A DNA stretch of 64,000 bases from Marinobacterium jannaschii DSM 6295 (GTDB lineage Bacteria; Pseudomonadota; Gammaproteobacteria; Pseudomonadales; Balneatricaceae), in NCBI RefSeq assembly GCF_000620085.1, contig NZ_KK211064.1:124001-188000 (forward strand). The letters are read 5' to 3'. Shown one piece after another: positions 1 through 8,294 of this stretch. Below the pieces are notes generated by a model. It saw only the letters and a list, made by a program, of their open reading frames with translations, was not told the origin of the DNA and made no database searches. The translations under genes and the position numbers were made by a program. The first letter of the stretch is position 1; each line of letters opens with the position of its first letter.

Positions 1-996
1 CTGAATATGGATCAGCTGTCACTGCCGAAAGAGAAGGTGGTGTTTGAGATCCTCGAGCATGTCGAGATCGATCTGCAGCTGCGCGCCAAGATCGAAGAGC
101 TGGTCGCCGCCGGCTACCGCTTCGCCCTCGACGACTTTAACCTGGACGGACTGCATAACGAACTGGTCGACATCGCCTATGTGGTGAAAGTGGATGTGCT
201 GGAACTGGGGCGCGAGGCGATCCGCGAGCACGTCGAACGGCTGCGGCAGTTTCCGGTGGTGCTGATCGCCGAGAAGGTGGAATCCTGGGAGGAGTACGAA
301 TACTGCAAATCCCTCGGCTTCGATCTGTTTCAGGGCTACTTTTTTGCCAAACCCCAGCTGATCAGTGGCCGCAGTGTCTGCCACAACCGCGCCACCACCT
401 TCCGTCTGGTTGCCCGCCTGAACGACCCCGATATCGAATTCGATGAACTTGAAGCGCTGGTCAGTCAGGACCCGGGGCTGAGCTATAAGCTGTTCCGCTA
501 TGTGAACTCGGCGCTGGTTGCCGGCAGCCGTACCTTCAGCAACCTGCGCCAGGTGCTGGTGCTGCTGGGGATTATCCGCCTGCGGGCGATCGCCACCATG
601 TTTGCCATGTGCCGGATGGAGGCGACGCCGCTGGCCCTGGTCCGCACCATGCTACAGCGCGCCCAGCTGTGCCGGCTGATTGCCGAACAGCAGGGCAGGG
701 AAGACCCGGAGGACTACTTTATTGTCGGTATGTTCTCGCTGCTGGACGCCCTGATGGACTGCTCGATCGAAGAGGCGCTGCAGGAACTGCCATTGCCGCC
801 GGAACAGGTGGCCGCGATCGTTGATATGGCCGGGCCTCAGGGCGAGATCCTGAGCTGCAGCATCGGCCTGCAACAGCAGAGCTGTGATCAGTGTGAGGAG
901 TGCATTGCCGAGGGCGATAATATGCTGTTACTGCTGAACGAGGCGACCCGCTGGGCACTGCAGACCAGCCGCATGCTGGAAGAGGATATCGGCTAG
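1..996 (+). CDS. EAL and HDOD domain signalling protein (5' end outside window)
   Basis: The reading frame is open from base 1, so the start codon and the EAL signature lie before the window. The visible part begins inside an EAL domain: EILE, ALDDF, KVD, AEKVE and GYFFAKP occur in the order expected of a c-di-GMP phosphodiesterase fold. From about codon 130 it continues into an HDOD domain (HD-related output domain), with DPGLSYKLFRYVNSA as its best conserved piece. This is the YuxH/CdgJ type of architecture, in which the EAL part is often catalytically inactive and works by protein contact. Activity cannot be judged here because the first catalytic segment is missing. The gene ends convergently, about 20 bases before the GbdR-like gene on the other strand. 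Confidence 0.88.
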   Translation: MNMDQLSLPKEKVVFEILEHVEIDLQLRAKIEELVAAGYRFALDDFNLDGLHNELVDIAYVVKVDVLELGREAIREHVERLRQFPVVLIAEKVESWEEYEYCKSLGFDLFQGYFFAKPQLISGRSVCHNRATTFRLVARLNDPDIEFDELEALVSQDPGLSYKLFRYVNSALVAGSRTFSNLRQVLVLLGIIRLRAIATMFAMCRMEATPLALVRTMLQRAQLCRLIAEQQGREDPEDYFIVGMFSLLDALMDCSIEEALQELPLPPEQVAAIVDMAGPQGEILSCSIGLQQQSCDQCEECIAEGDNMLLLLNEATRWALQTSRMLEEDIG

Positions 997-1017
997 CGCC
1001 TGTATCGCCGCTGATGA

Positions 1018-2067
1018 TCAGCCGGAACGTACTGCGCGGGAATGACCAAAGCGTGGCGCCAGATCCCGGCTTTCCTGAACCTGCTTCAGGCCACGGCGCT
1101 CTTCACGCGGCGAGATGCCGTAGTGATTGCGGTAGGCGGTGCTGAAATAGCTGGCACTGGCAAAACCGGTCAGGCGACCCACTTCCAGAATCGGATGGTC
1201 ACTGTTGCGCAGCAGGTGACGCGCCTTCTCCAGCCGCAGCTCGAGATAGTGCTGTGATGGCACTGTCTGCAGATGCTTCTTAAACAGCCGCTCCAGATGA
1301 CGGCGCGATACACCGGCCAGCTGGGCCAGGTCATCGCTGCTCAGCGGCTCTTCCAGATTGGCCTCCATCAGCTCCACCGCTTCCACCAGTTTCGGCTGAC
1401 TGGTGCCCAGGCGCGAGCGCAGCGGCACCCGCTGCGGCTCTTCGCTGGAACGCATCCGCTCGCAGACAAACTGCTCTGAGATCTGCGCCGCCAGGTTCAT
1501 ATCGTGCTGCTGGCCGATCAGAAACAGCATCATATCCATCGCCGCCGTACCGCCGCCGCAGGTGAAGCGGTTGCCGTCGATCTCATACAGGTTGTTGCTC
1601 AGGCGGGTGGTGGGAAACTCCTCACGCATGCTTTCCAGGTCACCCCAGTGGATGGTGGCCTTATGCCCCTCCAGCAGACCGGCGCAGGCCATCAGGTAGG
1701 AGCCGGTACCGATACCGCCAATAGTCTGTTTCTGGCGCTTACGCAGCCAGGCGATCACGGCCTCGTTGCCGGTGCGGGCAACCGGACTGGCCCCGCAGAC
1801 AAACAGGGCATCCAGCGGCGGCAGGTTATCGAAACTGTGGTCTACCTGCACCGGCACGCCACCGCTGCTGGTCACCGCTTCGCCGTCACGGCTGACGGTG
1901 AGGGTCTCATAGAGGGTTTCACTGGCGACGATATTAGCCATGCGCAGTGGCTCCAGCGCCGTGGAGAATCCAATCAGTGAGAAATTAGGCACCAGCACAA
2001 AGCCATAGCGCAAAGGGCGTCGCTCGGTTGTGTTCGGGGTGGACTTCTGCACGCTGGGCTGCCTCAT
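1018..2067 (-). CDS. gbdR: GlxA-family AraC-type regulator, GbdR-like
   Basis: A 349-residue protein with an N-terminal DJ-1/PfpI-like sensor domain (about residues 20-190) and a C-terminal AraC helix-turn-helix pair (about 235-325; LAQLAGVSRRHLERLFKKHL, then [20 protein letters not shown]). This is the GlxA layout. In Pseudomonas, GbdR has this layout and activates glycine betaine and choline catabolism in response to betaine or dimethylglycine. The sensor carries GIGTG where amidase relatives carry the nucleophilic cysteine, as expected for a non-enzymatic sensor. The neighbours gbcA and gbcB, less than 1 kb away, and the betC/choX group support the assignment. Symbol by family and context; another GlxA-type regulator is possible. 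Confidence 0.78.
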   Translation of the reverse strand: MRQPSVQKSTPNTTERRPLRYGFVLVPNFSLIGFSTALEPLRMANIVASETLYETLTVSRDGEAVTSSGGVPVQVDHSFDNLPPLDALFVCGASPVARTGNEAVIAWLRKRQKQTIGGIGTGSYLMACAGLLEGHKATIHWGDLESMREEFPTTRLSNNLYEIDGNRFTCGGGTAAMDMMLFLIGQQHDMNLAAQISEQFVCERMRSSEEPQRVPLRSRLGTSQPKLVEAVELMEANLEEPLSSDDLAQLAGVSRRHLERLFKKHLQTVPSQHYLELRLEKARHLLRNSDHPILEVGRLTGFASASYFSTAYRNHYGISPREERRGLKQVQESRDLAPRFGHSRAVRSG

Positions 2068-2124
2068 ATGGCCAGGTTGTAGGTCGGCACGGTCTTTATA
2101 CAGCTATCACCAGTTTAGCTGGAA

Positions 2125-2148
2125 GCGCCAAGCATACCTGCTTGGCGC
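2125..2148. promoter_or_regulatory. Perfect 10-bp inverted repeat between divergent genes
   Basis: GCGCCAAGCA, four bases, then its exact reverse complement. It lies in the divergent region between the GbdR-like gene (minus) and the cNMP-domain gene (plus). No T-run follows on either strand, so an operator or leader hairpin is more likely than a terminator. No known binding consensus was matched. Confidence 0.45.
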
Positions 2149-2195
2149 GTTCAGAAAAGGGTTGTTACGTTCAGGTGACGGAGTTTTTAAATTCC

Positions 2196-2211
2196 GGTCG
2201 CCTGAATGAAA
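2196..2211 (+). promoter_or_regulatory. ArgR-like half-site upstream of the cNMP-domain gene
   Basis: GGTCGC followed by eight bases and AA, close to the P. aeruginosa ArgR half-site TGTCGC-N8-AA. The core GTCGCCT-n-A-(A/G)-TGA is shared with sites before the glutamate dehydrogenase gene (21439) and the ast operon (44579). A weaker partner (TGACGG) lies about 20 bases upstream. It is the least certain of the three sites. Confidence 0.35.
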
Positions 2212-2265
2212 AATCTGCCGTTCAAAAATCACCTACACTCAAGGTACAGAGTTAAGGAAACCCCC

Positions 2266-2763
2266 ATGCACGCGCTTTCACCCTATGAGATCCAACGCCG
2301 CTTCCCGCCCGAGTTCTGTCGCCAGCTGTCGATGTTTGGCGCCCTGGGCGAGGAGTGTGTCCACTATCTGCTGCATGAAGGCAGCGTGATGATGATCGAA
2401 AACGGCGAACAGCTGATGCAGAAGGGCGACCTGTCTGATCACTTCTATATTCTGCTGACCGGCCGCCTCGCCTACTTCCGCTATATCGGCGACAGCCCGG
2501 TACATGTGCGCAGTTTTGCCCCGGGTGAGCAGGTGGGGTTTGTCGGTATGATCGGCCTGATCGAGCGCCTCGGCGATGTTTTTGCCGAGGAGGAAACCGT
2601 CGCGCTGCAGGTCAGCTGCGATCTGTTCCATCAGGTATGTGAGCGCTACTCGGCCGACTTTGTCATCTTTATGATCAATATGACCCGAGAGATGAGCCGC
2701 GAAATCACCGAACTGGATGCCAAATGTGCCGAACTTAACCTGCTGCTGGGGGATCAGGTCTAA
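2266..2763 (+). CDS. Cyclic nucleotide-binding domain protein without HTH
   Basis: A 165-residue protein that is almost entirely one CRP-type cNMP-binding domain: GEQLMQKGDLSDHFYILLTGRLAYFR (beta-roll entry) and PGEQVGFVGMIGLIERLGDVFAEEE (phosphate-binding cassette region). No C-terminal helix-turn-helix is present, so it is not a Crp/Fnr transcription factor. It is more likely a stand-alone sensor or adaptor. The cassette lacks the usual GE...A-R residues of a cAMP binder, so the ligand is unknown. The start at 2266 is chosen because AAGGA lies just upstream; an in-frame upstream ATG at 2206 has no ribosome site. It has its own promoter region, which carries an ArgR-like motif. Confidence 0.75.
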   Translation: MHALSPYEIQRRFPPEFCRQLSMFGALGEECVHYLLHEGSVMMIENGEQLMQKGDLSDHFYILLTGRLAYFRYIGDSPVHVRSFAPGEQVGFVGMIGLIERLGDVFAEEETVALQVSCDLFHQVCERYSADFVIFMINMTREMSREITELDAKCAELNLLLGDQV

Positions 2764-2944
2764 CCCTGCTATTCCCCGGCCGCTGCCGGACCGGCCCGAT
2801 CAGCGACGTCGGATTTGTCGTTCATAAAGTCGGAATCCTCCCATTTTTGCGCCATTGTATCGTTCATCATGAAACCGTCTGAGCCCGTTTCGGGACCAGT
2901 GACATTCCTATAAAAATAACAGGCGAGTTCTTCCGGAGCCGACC

Positions 2945-4225
2945 ATGAACGACCGCATCTCCATCGCGCCGACCCGCGCCGATTGCAGCGATATCGAACC
3001 GATCCACTATCGTAAGGCGCGCCGCGAGCTGGCCCGCAGCCGCAGCGGCTACGCCCTGGAGCAGGCATTCTATACCGATGCCGACCTCTACCGGCTGGAT
3101 ATCAAAGCGGTGTTTCATAACGACTGGGTCTTTGTCGCCAACGGCTGTGAGATCCCGCAGCCGGGCGACTACCTGACCCTGACGATCGACAAGGCACCGC
3201 TGATCGTACTGCGTGACCAGGACGGCCAGCTGCGCGCCTTCCATAACAGTTGCCGCCACCGGGGGTCGCGCATCTGCGAGCACAAGAAGGGCCACACCAA
3301 TCGCCTGGTCTGCCCTTATCACCAGTGGACCTACGACCTTAATGGCGAGCTGCTGGCGACCCGCTATATGGCGCAGGACTTCGATGCCAGGCGCTTCCCG
3401 CTGAAGCCGGTACAGCTGGAAACCCTGCACGGCATGATCTACATCTGCCTGGCCGAGACGCCGCCTGACTTTAACCACTTCCGCGACAGCATCAGCTCCT
3501 ATATAGCGCCGCACCAGCCGGAGCGCACCAAGGTGGTGTATGAATCCACCATCATCGAAGAGGCCAACTGGAAACTGGTGATCGAGAACAACCGCGAGTG
3601 CTACCACTGCAGCGGCAACCATCCGGAGCTGCTGATCTCGCTGGTGGAGATGGCTTTACCGGATGACGACCGCAACGGCGAAGAGTTCGAGATCATGCAG
3701 CAGAAGGCGCAGCGCTGGGATCAGCTCGGCCTGCCTCATGCACCGGTCGATGGCGGCAGGGAGTTCCGCTGTATCCGCCTGCCGTTCCGCCAGGGGATCA
3801 AGTCAATGACCCTGGATGGTGAACTGGGCTGTAAGAAACTGCTGGGCGAGCTGACCGAGGAGGATCTCGGCTCGGTGCGCGCCTTCCGTATCCCCAACAA
3901 CTGGCACCACTTCCTCTCCGACCATATCCTGCACTTCCGCGTACTGCCGCTGGGGCCGGACCGTACCGAGGTGCGCACCACCTGGCTGGTGCATGAGGAT
4001 GCGATCGAGGGCTGGGATTATGATCCTGAGCGGCTCTCCACCGTCTGGCGCGCCACTAACGATCAGGACCGTAAGCTGGCAGAGGAGAACCACCGCGGTA
4101 TCTGCTCGCCGGGTTACGAGCCGGGGCCTTACTCCGAGGTGGCCGAGTTTATGGCGATCAACTTTACCGACTGGTATCGCGCCAAGCTGAGCGAATTCCT
4201 GCAGCGGCCGCAGGATCAGGAGTGA
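2945..4225 (+). CDS. gbcA: Glycine betaine monooxygenase, Rieske oxygenase subunit GbcA
   Basis: A 426-residue ring-hydroxylating-type oxygenase alpha subunit. The Rieske cluster motifs are at about residues 103 (CRHRGSRIC) and 122 (CPYHQW). The mononuclear iron histidines fall in ENNRECYHCSGNHPEL at about 213-228. In Pseudomonas, GbcA with GbcB oxidatively demethylates glycine betaine to dimethylglycine and formaldehyde in the cytoplasm. The reductase gene follows 10 bases later, and a GbdR-like regulator lies upstream, which favours betaine over stachydrine or other N-methyl substrates. Length matches GbcA. The dimethylglycine and sarcosine steps are not in this window. Confidence 0.87.
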   Translation: MNDRISIAPTRADCSDIEPIHYRKARRELARSRSGYALEQAFYTDADLYRLDIKAVFHNDWVFVANGCEIPQPGDYLTLTIDKAPLIVLRDQDGQLRAFHNSCRHRGSRICEHKKGHTNRLVCPYHQWTYDLNGELLATRYMAQDFDARRFPLKPVQLETLHGMIYICLAETPPDFNHFRDSISSYIAPHQPERTKVVYESTIIEEANWKLVIENNRECYHCSGNHPELLISLVEMALPDDDRNGEEFEIMQQKAQRWDQLGLPHAPVDGGREFRCIRLPFRQGIKSMTLDGELGCKKLLGELTEEDLGSVRAFRIPNNWHHFLSDHILHFRVLPLGPDRTEVRTTWLVHEDAIEGWDYDPERLSTVWRATNDQDRKLAEENHRGICSPGYEPGPYSEVAEFMAINFTDWYRAKLSEFLQRPQDQE

Positions 4226-4235
4226 GGATCACGCT

Positions 4236-5342
4236 GTGAATGACCTGAGTAACATGCCCGATACGCAGGTGGGCAAGCCCGGCGTACCGCTGATCCGCTC
4301 CGGCGCGCTGCAGCTGCAGCTGATCGAGCGTCACGCCGAAACCGCCGACATCACCTCCTACCGCTTCAGCGTCAGCCGTGAGGATGGCGAGCGCTTTCGC
4401 CACCATCCGGGCCAGGCGATCTCCCTGCGCCTGACGCTGGACGGCGAGGAGCTGGTACGCACCTTTACCATCGCCTCGGCACCGGACCATAACGCCAGCC
4501 TGACCCTGACCATCAAGGCCGGGCCCCATGCCTACGGCACCCGCTATATGGCGGACAGGCTGCAACCGGGCGACCGGCTGCAGGCACGCGGCCCCTTTGG
4601 CCAGTTCTCGCTGGTACATACACCGCAGCAGCCGCTGCTGTTACTGGGCGCGGGCAGTGGCCTGACGCCGATGATGTCGATGCTGCGCTGGCTGGCGGCG
4701 CGGAGCGAAGCCACCGATGTGGTCCTGCTGCAGCTGGCACGCACCCCGGCCGACCTGCTGTTTACTGATGAGCTGGACGCGATCGACCGTGCCATGCCGG
4801 GCCTCTGTCATATCGATGCCGTCACCGAGGTGCCGCCGGGCGAAGCCTGGCGTGGCCCCCGTGGACTGCTGTCACGCCAGAGCCTGCGTGCCCTGGTGCC
4901 TGATCTGGCCCGCCGCACGGTCTTCTGCTGTGGCCCACAGGGCTTTATGGACAGCGTGCAGGCGATCTACCGCGCCGAAGGCGGCGATCTGCAGCGCTTT
5001 CTCACCGAAACCTTCGGCAGCCCGTCACTGGCAAACGCAAAAACGGCACAGACGCCGGTTGCGCTGGAGGTTGCCGAGGGGGCCAGCGCGGTACAGCTGG
5101 ACCAGCACCGCTTCCCGATCGCGGCGGGACAGACGATCGTCGATGCCGCCGCCGCATCCGGCCTGCGTATCCCGACCGCCTGCAAGGAGGGCCAGTGCGG
5201 TACCTGCCGGGTGAAGCTGATCGAAGGGGAGGTGGATATGCAGCAACAGGGCGGCCTTTCCGCCCGTGAAGAGCAGCAGGGCTATATCCTCAGCTGCTGT
5301 TCGACCGCCAGGGGCGACCTGATCCTGAGCCGCAAAGGCTGA
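4236..5342 (+). CDS. gbcB: Glycine betaine monooxygenase reductase subunit GbcB
   Basis: A 368-residue flavodoxin-reductase/ferredoxin fusion. The FAD site is RTFTIAS at about residue 72, the NAD-binding start is LLGAGSGLTPMMSML at about 135, and the C-terminal plant-type 2Fe-2S ferredoxin has CKEGQCGTC at about 314-322 and the last cysteine in LSCC. It passes electrons from NADH to the GbcA Rieske centre. The start codon is GTG; AGGA, overlapping the gbcA stop codon, is its ribosome site, so the two genes are translationally close. The gene ends 13 bases before the convergent 2OG oxygenase gene, with no terminator visible between them. Confidence 0.87.
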   Translation: MNDLSNMPDTQVGKPGVPLIRSGALQLQLIERHAETADITSYRFSVSREDGERFRHHPGQAISLRLTLDGEELVRTFTIASAPDHNASLTLTIKAGPHAYGTRYMADRLQPGDRLQARGPFGQFSLVHTPQQPLLLLGAGSGLTPMMSMLRWLAARSEATDVVLLQLARTPADLLFTDELDAIDRAMPGLCHIDAVTEVPPGEAWRGPRGLLSRQSLRALVPDLARRTVFCCGPQGFMDSVQAIYRAEGGDLQRFLTETFGSPSLANAKTAQTPVALEVAEGASAVQLDQHRFPIAAGQTIVDAAAASGLRIPTACKEGQCGTCRVKLIEGEVDMQQQGGLSAREEQQGYILSCCSTARGDLILSRKG

Positions 5343-5355
5343 ACCTTGTAACCTG

Positions 5356-6132
5356 TCAGAGGCGGCCGTAGAAGGTCATGCGCGCCGACTCCGACAGGGC
5401 GATTCCCGGTGCCGAATTGTAGGCCAGTACGACCAGCATCCGCGTCAGGTCCCCCCAGGCCGGAGTGACCCGGTGGATCGCATTGCGCCCACGGAACATC
5501 ACCAGCGAACCGGCCTGGATATCCAGCACCTTGGGCCTGATCTCGCCATCCAGCACCTGCTGCACCCCGGCAAAGTTCATCTCACCCCGATCGGCATCGC
5601 GCATCGCCTCGACATACTCGAACTGGCCGCCCTGTTCCGGCTTCTGGATCAGCAGGGTAATGGCGAAGGAGGAGTTGTCGAAGTGCCAGCCCAGCTCCTG
5701 GCCGTCGGCGGCATAGTGCAGGTTGATCGACGAGAGCGGGTCGGCGTAGGGATAGAGCTGATCCTCCCCCAGCACCGCGGCAAGAAAACTGCGGAACAGC
5801 CCGTCATCATAGAGTGCCCGCAATGGCGAATCGCCGTCGATCTGGTCATCGGTAATACAGCCCTTGGAGGAGTTCACCAGCCGGTTGCGCGGATGCTGCG
5901 CGGGTAGCGCCGGGTCCGGCTCTTTCAGGTAGATATTGTGCTGGTCACGGGTGTAGTAGGCCTGAGACTGCTTACTCCGGCCCTCCCCGGCGACAGCCGC
6001 AATGGCCGCCGGGGTCAGGAAACCGGGCATCACCAGCGCCCCGACACTGTCCAGCTGCTGCTTACAGAGCTGGCGGAAATGAGGTTCTTCGATCGGGTAA
6101 TCGGCCAGGCTGACAATATCGCTAAGCTGCAT
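5356..6132 (-). CDS. 2OG-Fe(II) oxygenase (ArpA/HalD-like family)
   Basis: A 258-residue cupin-fold dioxygenase. The iron-binding triad is visible as H-x-D in GWHFDN (about residue 150) and a distal His in RNAIHRVTP (about 219), with an Arg for 2-oxoglutarate shortly after (DLTRML). The family includes hydroxylases and, when H-x-D becomes H-x-G, halogenases of the BesD/HalD type. The aspartate here argues for a hydroxylase. The substrate is unknown; free amino acids or small amines are typical of relatives. It is divergent from a LysR regulator across an intergenic dyad, and convergent with gbcB, so a link to betaine metabolism is possible but not shown. Confidence 0.75.
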   Translation of the reverse strand: MQLSDIVSLADYPIEEPHFRQLCKQQLDSVGALVMPGFLTPAAIAAVAGEGRSKQSQAYYTRDQHNIYLKEPDPALPAQHPRNRLVNSSKGCITDDQIDGDSPLRALYDDGLFRSFLAAVLGEDQLYPYADPLSSINLHYAADGQELGWHFDNSSFAITLLIQKPEQGGQFEYVEAMRDADRGEMNFAGVQQVLDGEIRPKVLDIQAGSLVMFRGRNAIHRVTPAWGDLTRMLVVLAYNSAPGIALSESARMTFYGRL

Positions 6133-6187
6133 CGGACACTCCTGCTGATTGTTATTCGGGGCGGCTTTGTGGCTCAGGGGAAAAGCC

Positions 6188-6210
6188 TGTCATTAGCTTA
6201 GGTAATGACA
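6188..6210. promoter_or_regulatory. LysR-type operator candidate
   Basis: TGTCATTA, seven bases, TAATGACA: a perfect 8-bp dyad in the 141-base region between the divergent 2OG oxygenase gene and the LysR gene. Position and form fit a LysR-type recognition site that controls both genes. Confidence 0.6.
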
Positions 6211-6273
6211 GTGAGCGGGAATAACGATAAATTTTTAGCCTGTTGTTAAGGAAAACTTACCATAGGGGATTGC

Positions 6274-7167
6274 ATGAAAGCGTTGCCGCCACTGGCTGCC
6301 CTGCGCGCCTTCGAAGCCGCTGCCGGGGCAGGCAGCTTTGCCCGTGCTGCCGACCAGCTTTGTGTCACCCCGGCGGCCATCAGCCAGCAGATCCGCCAGC
6401 TGGAACAGCACCTGGATAGCAACCTGTTTGTTCGTTCCGCGCGCGGCGTTCACCTGACCCCGGCGGGCGAAGGCTACCTGACCTTCGTCCGCGCCGCCTT
6501 CGAACAACTGCGCCTTGGCCAGCAGCAACTGGCCTGCCAGCAACGGCCAGACAGCATCACCATCGCCACCTATCCCTCGGTTGCTTCCAAATGGCTGATG
6601 CCACGGGTACTGCAGTGGATGGAGCGCCACCCGGAGCAGGAGATCCGGGTCGAAGCCAGCCACGCCCGGGTCGACTTCGGACGCGGTGATATCGACCTCT
6701 GCATCGCTTTCGGCGACCAGGATTACCCGGAACTGGAACAGCGACTGCTGTTTACCGATAGCGTCAGCGCCGTTGCCAGCCCGGCACTGCTCGATACCCT
6801 GGACAACCCGCACGACCTGCAACAGCTGCTGCAACTGCCGATGATCCATATCGACTGGGGCAGCGATAACCGCTACCTGCCCGGCTGGCAGCAGTGGCTT
6901 ACGGCCGCCGGACAGGGCCAGCAGCCCCCAACCCCTGGCCCGCGCTTTAACCTCTCCAGCATGGCGATCGAAGCCGCCGTCCAGGGCAAGGGCCTGCTGC
7001 TGGGCCAGCAACTGCTGATCGAAACAGAACTCACCAGCGGCCAGCTGATAAAGGTCAGTGATATCAGCCTGACGCTGGAGAAGAGTTATTTTCTGGTTTA
7101 TCCGAGGCAGGCGTTAGATTGCTCGTTACTTAAGGGAATTGTTGAGCGGATTTCTGTGAAAAGATAG
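6274..7167 (+). CDS. LysR-family regulator (GcvA-like)
   Basis: A 297-residue protein. The N-terminal winged helix covers about residues 1-62 (AFEAAAGAGSFARAADQL, then VTPAAISQQIRQLEQHL), followed by a linker helix and a type 2 periplasmic-binding-like effector domain (about 92-295). It begins with PPLAALRAFEAAA, the pattern of the GcvA subgroup. Its divergent partner is the 2OG-Fe(II) oxygenase gene, with a perfect dyad between them, so it most likely controls that gene and itself. The effector is unknown. Just after its stop codon the base composition turns AT-rich. Confidence 0.85.
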   Translation: MKALPPLAALRAFEAAAGAGSFARAADQLCVTPAAISQQIRQLEQHLDSNLFVRSARGVHLTPAGEGYLTFVRAAFEQLRLGQQQLACQQRPDSITIATYPSVASKWLMPRVLQWMERHPEQEIRVEASHARVDFGRGDIDLCIAFGDQDYPELEQRLLFTDSVSAVASPALLDTLDNPHDLQQLLQLPMIHIDWGSDNRYLPGWQQWLTAAGQGQQPPTPGPRFNLSSMAIEAAVQGKGLLLGQQLLIETELTSGQLIKVSDISLTLEKSYFLVYPRQALDCSLLKGIVERISVKR

Positions 7168-7205
7168 TCAATTTATTCAAAGATAGCATGGATTAATATA
7201 TAAAT

Positions 7206-7340
7206 ATGAGCAAAACTGGATGGGCATATCATCCGCCATGGTTGGAAGGTCGAGAGTCTATTGTTGTTGTAAATCGTGACTTGGAAATTAGCCCACTGTA
7301 CAGAGGGTTGGATCTGTATTTATTAGATATGTCGCGGTGA
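7206..7340 (+). CDS. Possible 44-residue small ORF at the edge of the AT-rich insert
   Basis: ATG at 7206, open for 44 codons to TGA at 7338-7340. The product begins MSKTGWAYHPPWLEGRE and looks protein-like in composition (mixed charged, aromatic and aliphatic residues), but no ribosome-binding site is evident and no family is recognised. It may be a remnant of a gene broken when the AT-rich insert arrived, or a small third component of the HipA-like module downstream. Confidence 0.25.
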   Translation: MSKTGWAYHPPWLEGRESIVVVNRDLEISPLYRGLDLYLLDMSR

Positions 7341-7442
7341 TACGAAAGGGTAACGGTAGAGTATAATATTAAGTCGTTAATTCTTATTTAGATGCTTAAG
7401 AATTTATGAGGAACTTTTTGATTTTTGAGAGGGATTTTGAAT

Positions 7443-8294
7443 ATGACAGTGGCTATTCAACAGCTGTCGCTGATGCCTGTGGATGTTGATAATCTGCTTC
7501 CTAAGCATGATGAGTCTGCAGACTGTCAGACTTACTGCGAGGGAATAGATGGACATCGTTACGCAGTAAAGCAGGTTTCAGATAACCCTGCATTACCATT
7601 TACGCCGTTTGATGAACTATTTTGTTATGAGCTTGCCAGGTTATGTAGCATTGCAGTTCCCCCTTATAATGTACTGAAGATGCCAAGTGGTGAACTTGCT
7701 TTTGGGTCAACATGGGAAGGTGGTTTGCTGAGCGGAGGACTTATATCCATATTAAAAAATTATGAGGAAGGTGGGTCTGAAGTTATACCAACCGAAAAAT
7801 TAATTAGGCATCTTTCTGCAATATATGCTTTTGATTTGTTTGTACACAATGATGATAGGCATTTTGGTAACTACTTAGTTAGATCAACACACAAATCGTA
7901 TGTGATGCTGGCTATGGATTTTAGTAGATCGTGGAATAATCTTAATTGCCCGGTTGATCTCTCTCTAAAAATAATGTCGCCGCCAATGCTTCCTACAATA
8001 TACATGTCACCACCTCATCACGAATCTAATGCTGGTAATAACTCGAATACCTATATACATGCCAAAATTATATGGAGTATCTTTAATCAGATTAATGGCG
8101 GTTCCTTTTTTAATACCCTAATAAAGTTGGAACAAATTACAGTAAATGTTATAGAAAATATTTTGCAGCGTGTACCAGATGAATGGTGTTCAGAGGATCG
8201 TAAAAGAGCAATTATTCGCTGGTGGGATTCGGAATTTCGTTATAAAAGAATTAATAAAATAAAGGGGGCGTATCAAAATGGAATTTTGGTATAA
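7443..8294 (+). CDS. HipA-like kinase (HipA_2 type)
   Basis: A 283-residue protein, shorter than classical HipA (about 440). Kinase landmarks are RYAVKQV (nucleotide-binding lysine, about residue 40), VHNDDRHFGNYLV (catalytic loop, about 140-152) and AMDFSRSW (metal-binding aspartate, about 163-170). HipA kinases phosphorylate proteins such as GltX, but the target of this short form is unknown. The ATG at 7443 has GAGAGGG upstream; an in-frame TTG six codons earlier is less likely. A TATAAT at 7362 may be its -10. Codon use is strongly AT-rich, unlike both flanks, which suggests transfer. The stop overlaps the next gene by 17 bases, so the two proteins are made together. Confidence 0.75.
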   Translation: MTVAIQQLSLMPVDVDNLLPKHDESADCQTYCEGIDGHRYAVKQVSDNPALPFTPFDELFCYELARLCSIAVPPYNVLKMPSGELAFGSTWEGGLLSGGLISILKNYEEGGSEVIPTEKLIRHLSAIYAFDLFVHNDDRHFGNYLVRSTHKSYVMLAMDFSRSWNNLNCPVDLSLKIMSPPMLPTIYMSPPHHESNAGNNSNTYIHAKIIWSIFNQINGGSFFNTLIKLEQITVNVIENILQRVPDEWCSEDRKRAIIRWWDSEFRYKRINKIKGAYQNGILV

